A DNA stretch of 7,745 bases from Deltaproteobacteria bacterium. Lineage in GTDB: Bacteria; Desulfobacterota; Desulfobacteria; Desulfobacterales; Desulfobacteraceae. Both the position numbers and the translations under genes were made by a program. Location of the stretch: positions 1 to 7,745 of the forward strand of contig JAFCZY010000271.1 in NCBI GenBank assembly GCA_019314105.1, read 5' to 3'. Position 1 is the first letter of the stretch, and every line of letters begins with the position of its first letter. Positions 1-6,146 of this stretch are shown piece after piece. The notes under the pieces are model-generated. The model searched no databases and was not told the DNA's origin. It worked only from the letters and a program-made list of their open reading frames with translations.

Positions 1-765
1 TCCGATATTTTTGGAAAAATCATTTACATAGAGCTCGATATGTTGTTGGATAATATTTTTATTCAGTTCCTGGGCATAATCCCGAATATAATCATAGGCC
101 ATGTCAGGATTTGAAAATGCATGATCAATGCTTTGTCGGATCAATTTCTGAATGTCACAGGCAACCGCAGGACCAATATCGCGCTTAACGGCTATACAGC
201 CCAATGGAATGGGCAGGGATGTTTTGTCTTCCCACCATTGGCCAAGATCTGCTTTTAATACAAGCCCCATGGTTTGATAGACAAACCGCCCTTCATGGAT
301 GATTACACCAAAGTCCGCCTTTTTTTCAATCACAGCCGGCATGATTTTTTCAAACGACATGGGGATAATATTTGCCTCCATACCGGGGAAAAGATCATCC
401 ATATAAAACCTGAAAAGGTGATAAGCGGTTGTTCCCAAACCTGGCACGGCAATTATCGGTTTGTTTTTGTCATCCATGGATCGCCCGGCAAGAGAGATAA
501 TCAGCGGGCCGCATCCCATGCCTAATGCAGACCCGGTCCGTAACAGGGCATATTGATCCGAAAGGTTCCCCAATGCGGCAAAAGACAGTTTGGTAATATC
601 ATATGCGCCTTTGGCAGCATTCTGGTTCAGGGTTTCCACATCCTCAAGCACAATGTCAAAGGCATATCCGTGAAGATCAATCAACTGTCGGGCAATGGCC
701 TTAAAAATAAAGGTGTCATTGGGGCAGCTCGAATATGCCAGGCGGTATGTCTGATTCGGTTTCAT
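1..765 (-). CDS. mqnD: 1,4-dihydroxy-6-naphthoate synthase MqnD, 3' end beyond the window
   Basis: This enzyme of the futalosine route to menaquinone converts cyclic dehypoxanthinyl futalosine to 1,4-dihydroxy-6-naphthoate in the cytoplasm. The frame is open for 255 codons from an ATG at 765 to the left edge; the family is usually about 270-290 residues, so only a short C-terminal piece is missing. Recognisable family segments are SSCPNDTFIF at residues 12-21, LLRTGSALGMGCGPLII at 74-90, the VPGLGTTAY substrate-loop segment at 107-115, FGVIIHEGRFVY at 152-163 and LPIPLGCIAV at 184-193. The fold is of the periplasmic-binding-protein type, without a signal peptide. The start was chosen because the SCPNDTF motif normally lies close to the N-terminus; the upstream Shine-Dalgarno is weak (an A-rich stretch ending AAAAAG). 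The gene is divergent from uvrA and shows no functional link to it. The assignment is firm on motifs, and it implies respiration with menaquinone made by the futalosine route. Confidence 0.9.
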   Translation of the reverse strand, partial: MKPNQTYRLAYSSCPNDTFIFKAIARQLIDLHGYAFDIVLEDVETLNQNAAKGAYDITKLSFAALGNLSDQYALLRTGSALGMGCGPLIISLAGRSMDDKNKPIIAVPGLGTTAYHLFRFYMDDLFPGMEANIIPMSFEKIMPAVIEKKADFGVIIHEGRFVYQTMGLVLKADLGQWWEDKTSLPIPLGCIAVKRDIGPAVACDIQKLIRQSIDHAFSNPDMAYDYIRDYAQELNKNIIQQHIELYVNDFSKNIG

Positions 766-825
766 CTTTTTATTATTATCAAATAGGGAGGTATAAAAGC
801 AATTTGATTTTTAATATTCCATAAC

Positions 826-853
826 TTTACTTTTATCCTGCCATGCTTATCAT
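826..853 (+). promoter_or_regulatory. Candidate sigma70-type promoter for uvrA and the following gene
   Basis: TTTACT at 826-831 resembles a -35 box (4 of 6 matches) and TATCAT at 848-853 resembles a -10 box (5 of 6), with a 16-bp spacer. This would start the transcript near 860 and leave a leader of roughly 45 nt before the uvrA ATG. The -10 lies inside the 11-bp word ATGCTTATCAT that recurs upstream of sbcD. A TGTT-N6-AACA inverted repeat follows at 861-874, at or just past the predicted start site. This is inference from consensus matching only. Confidence 0.35.
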
Positions 854-906
854 TTTTCAATGTTGGAGAGAACAAAAAAAGGCATGCCAGGAGTAGGAAC
901 AAATTT

Positions 907-2673
907 ATGAAAAACGGCAGTTCGGTAAATTTATCACCGGTTCAGACAAATTCAAATTCCAAGGAACTTGACAGGATCATTGTCAAGGGAGCCAAAGAAC
1001 ACAACCTTAAAGATATTGATATAGACATTCCCAAGAAAAAGATGGTTGTCTTTACCGGGGTGTCAGGATCCGGTAAATCAAGCCTTGCCTTTGATACGAT
1101 TTTTGCCGAAGGTCAGCGGCGATATGTCGAATCCCTTTCCTCCTACGCCCGGCAATTTATCGGCCAGATGGAAAAGCCAAAGTATGACACCATCAGAGGG
1201 CTTTCCCCCACCATTGCCATTGAACAGAAAGCTGCCAGCAAAAATCCCAGATCCACCGTTGGAACCATTACGGAAATTTATGATTACCTCAGGGTGTTGT
1301 TTGCAAGGATAGGAACCCAGTATTGCTATAAGTGTGGAAAGAAGGTGGGCCGGGGCCATGCCCAGAGCATGGTTTCTCAGATTTTATCATTGCCTGAAAC
1401 TTCAAAGATCCTGATCCTTTCCCCCATTGTGGAAAACCGGAAGGGAGAGCACAAAGAAAAACTTGAGGGTCTGAAAAAACAAGGATACGCCAGGGTCAGG
1501 GTTGACGGGGTTGTACAAGACCTTGAAAATGTTCAGGCCCTTGCTAAAAATAAGAAGCACCACATAGAAGTTGTGGTGGACCGCCTGAAGATTAAAAATA
1601 ACAAAAATTTTGAGAAGCGCCTGACCGATTCCGTGGAAAATGCCTTGAAACTGGGAAGCGGACAGATTATTGTCCATATACTGGGCAGAGAAGATCTGAA
1701 AATGAGTGAGACTCGATCCTGCTGTGGTATTGCATATCCGGAACTTATCCCGCAGATTTTTTCGTTTAATTCACCTCTGGGCATGTGCCCGGACTGCAAT
1801 GGTATTGGAACACTTTTGTCCATGGATGCAGACAAGATCGTGCCGGATAAGGAGTTAACTATCCGTCAGGGCGCTGTCATTCCATGGAAGAATTATTTTA
1901 TTAAAAAACCACGGTATAACAATGATAATTCTTGGGGAATGAGCCAGCTTAAGGCCATGGAGCAACAATGGGGTATCAGCTTTGATACGCCATGGAAAAA
2001 ATTGTCCCCAAAAGATAAAGATCTTCTTTTGTACGGCTCCAAACATAAAGAGATGACCGTAAACTGGAACTCCGCCAAGATCCAGGGAGAATTCACCAGA
2101 ACCCATGAGGGACTGATTCATACTCTGATGAGGCGATACAGGGATACTCAGTCTGAAGGGCAGAAAAGATATTATTCCACATTTATGACCGCCAGCACCT
2201 GCCCTGCCTGTCAAGGCAAGCGGTTAAAAAATGAAGTGCTGCATGTTCATATCAATAAGAAATCGATTATTGATGTGACGGCTATGACCGTCAGGGAAGC
2301 CTTTGATTTTATCAATGGACTGAACCTGATCGGGAATAAGAAGCTGATTGCCGAAGAACTGCTAAAGGAAATCTCAGACCGACTCGGATTCCTGGTGAAT
2401 GTTGGACTGGACTATCTCTCCCTTGACAGGAGCGGGCCGACTCTCTCCGGGGGTGAATCCCAGAGAATCAGACTTGCCTCCCAAGTGGGTTCGGAACTTA
2501 CAGGAGTTCTCTATATTCTGGATGAGCCTTCCATCGGCCTTCATCAAAAGGATAATATTAAACTTTTGCATACCCTTCATCATCTGAGGGATATCGGCAA
2601 TACCCTGATCATTGTGGAACATGACCAGGAAACTATGGAAAAAGCAGACTGGATTGATCATTGTGGAACATGA
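907..2673 (+). CDS. uvrA: UvrA N-terminal half (first ABC module), prematurely terminated
   Basis: This 588-residue open frame carries the whole first ATPase module of UvrA. The Walker A is GVSGSGKS at residues 51-58, the ABC signature LSGGESQ at 513-519, the Walker B LYILDEP at 535-541 and the H-loop histidine H572 (IIVEHD). The UvrB-binding and DNA-damage insertion regions lie between Walker A and signature, as is normal. The first zinc-finger region (about 270-297) has CPDC at 294-297, but the expected first CxxC reads RSCC at 270-273, so the canonical first cysteine is arginine with an extra cysteine two positions on. The last five residues (DHCGT) are frameshift product from the second copy of the 49-bp repeat. 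About 20 residues (1-20) precede the usual start of homology, so translation could also begin slightly later, though the Shine-Dalgarno favours 907. Confidence 0.8.
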   Translation: MKNGSSVNLSPVQTNSNSKELDRIIVKGAKEHNLKDIDIDIPKKKMVVFTGVSGSGKSSLAFDTIFAEGQRRYVESLSSYARQFIGQMEKPKYDTIRGLSPTIAIEQKAASKNPRSTVGTITEIYDYLRVLFARIGTQYCYKCGKKVGRGHAQSMVSQILSLPETSKILILSPIVENRKGEHKEKLEGLKKQGYARVRVDGVVQDLENVQALAKNKKHHIEVVVDRLKIKNNKNFEKRLTDSVENALKLGSGQIIVHILGREDLKMSETRSCCGIAYPELIPQIFSFNSPLGMCPDCNGIGTLLSMDADKIVPDKELTIRQGAVIPWKNYFIKKPRYNNDNSWGMSQLKAMEQQWGISFDTPWKKLSPKDKDLLLYGSKHKEMTVNWNSAKIQGEFTRTHEGLIHTLMRRYRDTQSEGQKRYYSTFMTASTCPACQGKRLKNEVLHVHINKKSIIDVTAMTVREAFDFINGLNLIGNKKLIAEELLKEISDRLGFLVNVGLDYLSLDRSGPTLSGGESQRIRLASQVGSELTGVLYILDEPSIGLHQKDNIKLLHTLHHLRDIGNTLIIVEHDQETMEKADWIDHCGT

Positions 2674-2705
2674 CCAGGAAACTATGGAAAAAGCAGACTG
2701 GATTG
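2606..2705 (+). repeat. Perfect 49-bp tandem duplication inside uvrA
   Basis: The first copy is at 2606-2654 and the second at 2655-2703, with the match extending two more bases, so 51 of 51 positions are identical at a period of 49. The unit encodes the end of the first ABC module, IIVEHDQETMEKADW. Because 49 is not a multiple of 3, the downstream reading moves to another frame and the first frame meets TGA at 2671-2673. The absence of any difference between the copies points to a very recent event or to an uncollapsed assembly overlap. Confidence 0.97.
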
Positions 2706-2852
2706 TGGATATCGGTCCCGGGGCAGGGCACCTTGGCGGACAGATTGTGGCTCAGGGCACACCCGCTCAGATTAAGGAGAACCCGGCATCCATCACCGGT
2801 AAATTTTTAACCGGTAAAGAGCGAATAGAAATTCCGAAAAAAAGAAAAAGCC

Positions 2853-2940
2853 ATAAAAGTCGGGGGAATAAATGGATCACCATTGTCAAGGCCTCTATAA
2901 AAGTCGGGGGAATAAATGGATCACCATTGTCAAGGCCTCT
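2853..2940 (+). repeat. Perfect 44-bp tandem duplication inside uvrA
   Basis: The copies are at 2853-2896 and 2897-2940, identical at all 44 positions, and the flanking bases differ on both sides. The unit encodes [14 protein letters not shown], just before the second ABC module. Its length shifts the frame by two, which exactly compensates the 49-bp duplication about 200 bp upstream (total 93 bp, 31 codons). Each copy also contains CGGGGGAATAAATG, a Shine-Dalgarno-like run followed by ATG. Only the ATG of the first copy (2872) opens into the rest of uvrA; the one at 2916 stops after eight codons. Confidence 0.97.
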
Positions 2941-3918
2941 GAAAACAACCTGAAAAATATTACGGTAAAAATACCCCTGGGACTCCTGGTGGCCGTCACT
3001 GGCGTGTCAGGGGCCGGAAAGTCAACCCTGATCAATCAGATTCTTTATCCGGCCCTGGCAGTTAAACTTCATGATTCCAAGTTGACTGTAGGCCGGCATG
3101 ATAAAATTAAGGGGCTTTCTCATATGGACAAAATTATTAATATTGACCAGAAACCCATCGGTCGGACACCTCGAAGCAACCCTGCCACCTACACCAAGGT
3201 GTTTGACCATATCCGGGATTTTTTTGCCCTGCTGCCTGAATCAAAAGCCCGGGGATATAAAAAAGGGCGATATTCTTTTAATGTAAAGGGTGGCAGGTGC
3301 GAGGCCTGTAAGGGTGACGGGCATATTAAAGTGGAAATGCATTTTTTAGCCGATGTGTTTGTTCCCTGCGAAGTCTGTAATGGAAAGCGGTTTAATCGGG
3401 CAACCCTTGAAATTACCTATAAGGGTCATTCTATTTCAGATATTCTGGAGCTGTCAGTCATGCAGGCAAGGGAGTTGTTTATCAGCCATCCAAAAATCAA
3501 ACATATCCTGGATACCTTAATGGATGTGGGGTTGTCGTATATCAAGCTCGGACAGGCAGCCACAACCCTCTCAGGCGGGGAGGCTCAGAGAATCAAGCTT
3601 GCCCGGGAGCTTGCCAAACGGGATACCGGGGGAACCCTTTATATTCTTGACGAACCCACTACAGGACTCCATTTCAGGGATGTCAGACTCCTTTTAAAAG
3701 TCCTTTCACGCTTGACAAAGGCTGGGAATACAGTGATCATTATTGAGCACAATCTGGATGTCATTAAGACAGCAGACTGGATTATTGATCTTGGGCCTGA
3801 AGGGGGTAACAGCGGGGGAGAAATTATCGCTGAAGGGCCTCCTGAAGCAATTGCAGAATCTTTTAAAAGTTATACCGGGCATTACTTAAAAGAAATTTTA
3901 AATAGCGACAAAAAATAA
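2872..3918 (+). CDS. uvrA: UvrA C-terminal half (second ABC module), open frame after the duplications
   Basis: This 348-codon frame holds the complete second ATPase module of UvrA. Residues 1-15 come from reading the repeat region; family homology begins near [14 protein letters not shown]. The Walker A is GVSGAGKS at 44-51. The second zinc finger is intact as C143-x2-C146-x19-C166-x2-C169. The signature LSGGEAQ is at 233-239, the Walker B LYILDEP at 256-262 and the H-loop histidine at 293. The ATG at 2872 sits directly after an in-frame TAA (2869-2871) and a GGGGGA run at 2862-2867, so internal initiation is conceivable. There is no evidence that it happens, and half-UvrA proteins of this kind are not a known functional form. 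It is most simply the 3' part of the broken gene. The downstream gene begins 9 nt after its stop. Confidence 0.75.
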   Translation: MDHHCQGLYKSRGNKWITIVKASENNLKNITVKIPLGLLVAVTGVSGAGKSTLINQILYPALAVKLHDSKLTVGRHDKIKGLSHMDKIINIDQKPIGRTPRSNPATYTKVFDHIRDFFALLPESKARGYKKGRYSFNVKGGRCEACKGDGHIKVEMHFLADVFVPCEVCNGKRFNRATLEITYKGHSISDILELSVMQARELFISHPKIKHILDTLMDVGLSYIKLGQAATTLSGGEAQRIKLARELAKRDTGGTLYILDEPTTGLHFRDVRLLLKVLSRLTKAGNTVIIIEHNLDVIKTADWIIDLGPEGGNSGGEIIAEGPPEAIAESFKSYTGHYLKEILNSDKK

Positions 3919-3927
3919 GCAGGGGCT

Positions 3928-4641
3928 ATGATTTTTTTAAAATGGGTAATTCGTCCGTATCTTTATTTTCAGTATTTTTTACAGAGACTTGCAAAGAGAG
4001 GGACTTTCGGAGAAGATCAGGCGGTTTATCTTCAAAAGCCCTATGAAAATACAGGTAATGTCATAAAAGACGGATTGTTCAGGCATCATGTTAAGCAATT
4101 TCATGAATCCGCCTGTTCCGTGGCAGCCGTTGTGTCCGTGGTAAATACTCTCCTTGAGAAAGAGGGCGCTTTGAACGGGCCTCCTGTGACCCAGCAGGAT
4201 TTACTTGAAACGGTAAGAACCGCCCATTGGAAGGAGCGGATGAGTGATACCGGCTATAAGGGACGAAGGGGACTTCCTCTTCATACATTGGGTCAGGTCG
4301 TGAAAGCTGCTCTGGAGGCTTATGAGATTCCAGAGCAATTTGTTGAAACCGTTCAGGCAACAGGTAATCCTTCAAGCTCAAAAAGAGTCAAACACCTGTT
4401 GCGCAGCAGGCTTGAACAATTCGAAATGAAAGGCGATTGCCTGATCATCTCACATTTTGACCAGGGAAGTTTTATTCAGGATCTTCATATCCCTCACATT
4501 TCCCCGGTGGGCGGGTTTGACCGGGTATCCGGCAAAGTGACCCTCCTTGATGTTGATACGACCCAGATTTATCCCTATCAAGTTTCTTTTGATACTCGTA
4601 ATTTGCCCGGGTCTTTTCATCACTCATGGTCGGAGCGATAA
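3928..4641 (+). CDS. Phytochelatin-synthase-like cysteine protease (peptidase C83 type)
   Basis: The 237-residue product resembles the catalytic domain of phytochelatin synthase, a papain-like enzyme that cleaves glycine from glutathione and, in eukaryotes, transfers gamma-Glu-Cys to build metal-binding phytochelatins; bacterial members mostly act as hydrolases. The proposed triad is Cys63 (HESACSVAAVVSVVNTL, 59-75), His190 (HISPVGGFD, 190-198) and Asp208 (LLDVDTTQIYPY, 206-217). The 18-residue His-Asp spacing equals that of known phytochelatin synthases. The N-terminus (1-24) is aromatic and basic and might touch membrane; no clear signal peptide is seen. The start lies 9 nt after uvrA, implying cotranscription, but AGGGG at 3921-3925 is only 2 nt from the ATG, so translation may depend on coupling. 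The last 15 or so residues (TRNLPGSF to the end) do not resemble the family and lie antisense to the CGGC gene, suggesting the true C-terminus was replaced. The substrate is unproven. Confidence 0.72.
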   Translation: MIFLKWVIRPYLYFQYFLQRLAKRGTFGEDQAVYLQKPYENTGNVIKDGLFRHHVKQFHESACSVAAVVSVVNTLLEKEGALNGPPVTQQDLLETVRTAHWKERMSDTGYKGRRGLPLHTLGQVVKAALEAYEIPEQFVETVQATGNPSSSKRVKHLLRSRLEQFEMKGDCLIISHFDQGSFIQDLHIPHISPVGGFDRVSGKVTLLDVDTTQIYPYQVSFDTRNLPGSFHHSWSER

Positions 4642-5038
4642 GTGATTCCCATGCTGAGTCCTTCCATGTCCCGAGATGCGTATGCATATCAAGATACTTT
4701 TTCGGTATAGGATGGGTACCTACAACGACTTTGATCCCATAGCGTTTTTCAAGAAAGGCTTTAAAGGTATGGATATAGGGACAGGGAGGATACCCCACCA
4801 CCAGTCCGGTAGCCAAATGAATAACCTCTGCGCCATTTTTCACCATTTCTTCGCCGGCATATTCTATATTACCGCCGGGGCAACCCTCGCAGGTTGTAAA
4901 ACCAACCAACTCGACCTCGGTGTCAGCGTATATGCTGAAAGCGCCTTCCTTGTTCCTCATCGCTCGGAAACACTTCCCGCCTGCACATCGACGATAGCGA
5001 TCGCAGATCACTATTCCAATCTTTGTCTTTGAATTCAT
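4472..5038 (-). CDS. CGGC-domain protein, C-terminus probably extended by a rearrangement
   Basis: The frame encodes 188 residues. Residues 1 to about 147 match the CGGC-domain family, small cysteine-rich cytoplasmic proteins of unknown function that are presumed to bind metal or do thiol chemistry. Visible cysteines are C12, C18 and C23 (RYRRCAGGKC), C50 and C53 in the defining segment TTCEGCPGG, and C86 in VGYPPCPY; THPIP at 108-112 is also typical. ATG 5038 has an AAGGAG Shine-Dalgarno at 5044-5049, 5 nt away. Beyond about residue 147 the sequence becomes low in family character (YQKKLDRDKSG onward) and is simply the antisense of the phytochelatin-synthase-like gene, with which it overlaps tail to tail over 170 bp. 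I infer that the original stop lay near 4590-4600 and was lost at a junction. It lies 40 nt downstream of the DUF89 gene on the same strand, so the two are likely cotranscribed. Confidence 0.75.
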   Translation of the reverse strand: MNSKTKIGIVICDRYRRCAGGKCFRAMRNKEGAFSIYADTEVELVGFTTCEGCPGGNIEYAGEEMVKNGAEVIHLATGLVVGYPPCPYIHTFKAFLEKRYGIKVVVGTHPIPKKYLDMHTHLGTWKDSAWESLIAPTMSDEKTRANYEYQKKLDRDKSGSYQHQGGSLCRIPGQTRPPGKCEGYEDPE

Positions 5039-5078
5039 TTCAACTCCTTTTGCTTCACAGTTATGGCTTCTGCAATTG

Positions 5079-5999
5079 TCATATGGATTTGCCGTTTTTG
5101 TGTCCTTGCATCAGCACTAATTTACCTTTTTTCACATTGGATAAGGCTGCCATATACCCACATTTTATTCTTAATAAAAAGAAAATCCTTTTGTCCGCAG
5201 ATGGCAATAATGTTTCAAAGTTCCCCTGACCCTTGGAAAGTATCACATCTGCTGAAGTAAATAATTTTTGAAACGCTTTGGTTGTTTCAAGAAGAATTGT
5301 CCCCGGATAGACACTGCCGCTGGAGATGGTTGAAACAAGACGATCAAGCCCTACTGCTTTGGCATCCTCCAAGGTAGCATCATTAATGATAGGCTTTTCA
5401 CGAACGGCTGCTGTTATTTGAAGATTCGGATATTCTCGTTTTATTTCTTTAATAAACAGCATATCAAAAACAATTTCTCCACTATTATCACAGATATAGA
5501 GAAGTGTTTCAGCCCCATCCAGCGCTTGTGTAAACAGCTCAATATCATACCGGGCAAAGGGAGTTTTATCAAGAGACTGAAGTTCCCTGTCCAGATTGAT
5601 AGAACCGTGCTGCTTAGCGCCGAAATCAATGATATTCCCTGCCGCTGCAATCTGAAGACCTGCTTCCAGGGGGGCCTCGCTATCGTCTATTTTCTTTTGA
5701 AATTTTTCTGCATAGGATAAAGATAAGACATTCGATTTTTCTTTTACGTCCGCATAAATATCAAAATCAATAGATTCACAGCATTCTTTAATAATCGAGT
5801 CTGCCACACGACGAATAATGTGCTGGGCTAAAAGAGGTGTCGTTTTTGATTCCGCTATACTTACTTTGGCCACATCGAGGACCCGGCTGGTCTGTTCTTT
5901 GGAAAGATTTGCAAAATGTGCTGCCGAGCATGCCTGGGCTATTATACAGGAATGGCATTCCGCTGAAACCTCGGTGATATATTTTGTAATAGTACTCAT
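5079..5999 (-). CDS. DUF89 / ARMT1-like metal-dependent phosphatase-type protein
   Basis: The 306-residue product belongs to the DUF89 (ARMT1-like) family, of the short prokaryotic AF1104/PH1575 type. Characterised family members are metal-dependent phosphatases thought to remove damaged phosphometabolites; the substrate here is unknown. Visible features are an N-terminal cysteine cluster C15-x2-C18-x5-C24, the segment AAAGNIIDFG at 118-127, the probable metal-site motif CDNSGEIVFD at 170-179 (D171, N172), REKPIINDAT at 200-209 (D207), SKGQGNFETL at 255-264, and FLLRIKC at 274-280. The ATG at 5999 is preceded by GAGGG at 6003-6007, with a short 3-nt spacing. Length agrees with the family. It is the first gene of a leftward pair with the CGGC gene and is divergent from sbcD, with a good promoter candidate in between. 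Confidence 0.85.
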   Translation of the reverse strand: MSTITKYITEVSAECHSCIIAQACSAAHFANLSKEQTSRVLDVAKVSIAESKTTPLLAQHIIRRVADSIIKECCESIDFDIYADVKEKSNVLSLSYAEKFQKKIDDSEAPLEAGLQIAAAGNIIDFGAKQHGSINLDRELQSLDKTPFARYDIELFTQALDGAETLLYICDNSGEIVFDMLFIKEIKREYPNLQITAAVREKPIINDATLEDAKAVGLDRLVSTISSGSVYPGTILLETTKAFQKLFTSADVILSKGQGNFETLLPSADKRIFFLLRIKCGYMAALSNVKKGKLVLMQGHKNGKSI

Positions 6000-6033
6000 T
6001 GTCCCTCTTATTTCTAATAATCATCAATTTTAT

Positions 6034-6063
6034 TATATAATGCTTATCATAATTTGTGGTCAA
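6034..6063 (-). promoter_or_regulatory. Candidate promoter for the DUF89-CGGC pair
   Basis: Read on the minus strand, TTGACC (6058-6063) is a 5 of 6 match to a -35 box. It is followed after 17-18 bp by a TTATAT/TATATA stretch at 6034-6040 that can serve as the -10; the exact TATAAT at 6032-6037 is 20 bp away, which is less favourable. The start site would fall about 30 nt before the DUF89 ATG. The spacer includes ATGATAAGCAT, the reverse complement of the 11-bp word also found upstream of uvrA. The opposite strand has TATAAT at 6036-6041 that could serve sbcD, but with no good -35. Consensus matching only. Confidence 0.4.
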
Positions 6064-6146
6064 AAGTCTTGAAAACAATGTTTGAATATGAAATACCGGT
6101 TAAAAGTGATGTGAATTTCTAAAAAAATCGAAGAGGTAACTGCTTT

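Larger units (their letters stand above)
907..3918 (+). pseudogene. uvrA: uvrA, excinuclease ABC subunit A, disrupted by two frame-shifting tandem duplications
   Basis: UvrA is the damage-sensing ATPase that loads UvrB in nucleotide excision repair. Read continuously, the homology runs from 907 to 3918 and covers both ABC modules, but no single frame does. Homology follows frame 1 (the frame of 907) to about 2654, switches to frame 2 after a 49-bp tandem duplication, encoding WIVDIGPGAGHLGG through KWITIVKAS, and returns to frame 1 after a 44-bp tandem duplication at 2853-2940. Removing one copy of each repeat restores an uninterrupted gene of 972 codons plus stop, close to the usual 940 or so. 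As given, translation from 907 stops at TGA 2671-2673. AGGAG at 889-893 and AGGA at 895-898 precede the ATG, the latter with an 8-nt spacing. All motifs outside the repeats look functional, so the damage is recent or an assembly error. The two open halves are listed separately. Confidence 0.9.

Noticed and set aside
274..786. Two plus-strand open frames of 83 and 77 codons at the left end
   Set aside because: Both are antisense to mqnD, which is supported by several family motifs; neither shows a domain.
766..906. A promoter for mqnD on the minus strand
   Set aside because: The best pair, TTGCTT and GATAAT, would leave almost no leader before the ATG; not convincing enough to annotate.
2606..2940. 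Programmed ribosomal frameshifting as the explanation of the uvrA frame changes
   Set aside because: The frame changes coincide exactly with perfect tandem duplications, and the first has no slippery heptamer at the junction; duplication alone explains them.
2606..2940. CRISPR array or other spaced repeat
   Set aside because: The repeats are directly abutting two-copy duplications of coding sequence, with no spacers and no nearby cas genes.
2612..2953. A 113-codon plus-strand frame read as a separate small gene
   Set aside because: Its content is the middle segment of UvrA displaced by the duplications, with nonsense at both ends from the repeat copies; it is part of the broken uvrA.
4091..4381. 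A 96-codon minus-strand frame within the phytochelatin-synthase-like gene
   Set aside because: It is antisense to the segment holding the C83 catalytic region and has no domain or convincing ribosome binding site.
4590..4660. A bidirectional terminator between the two convergent genes
   Set aside because: No stable GC-rich hairpin followed by a T-run is seen; the genes overlap instead.
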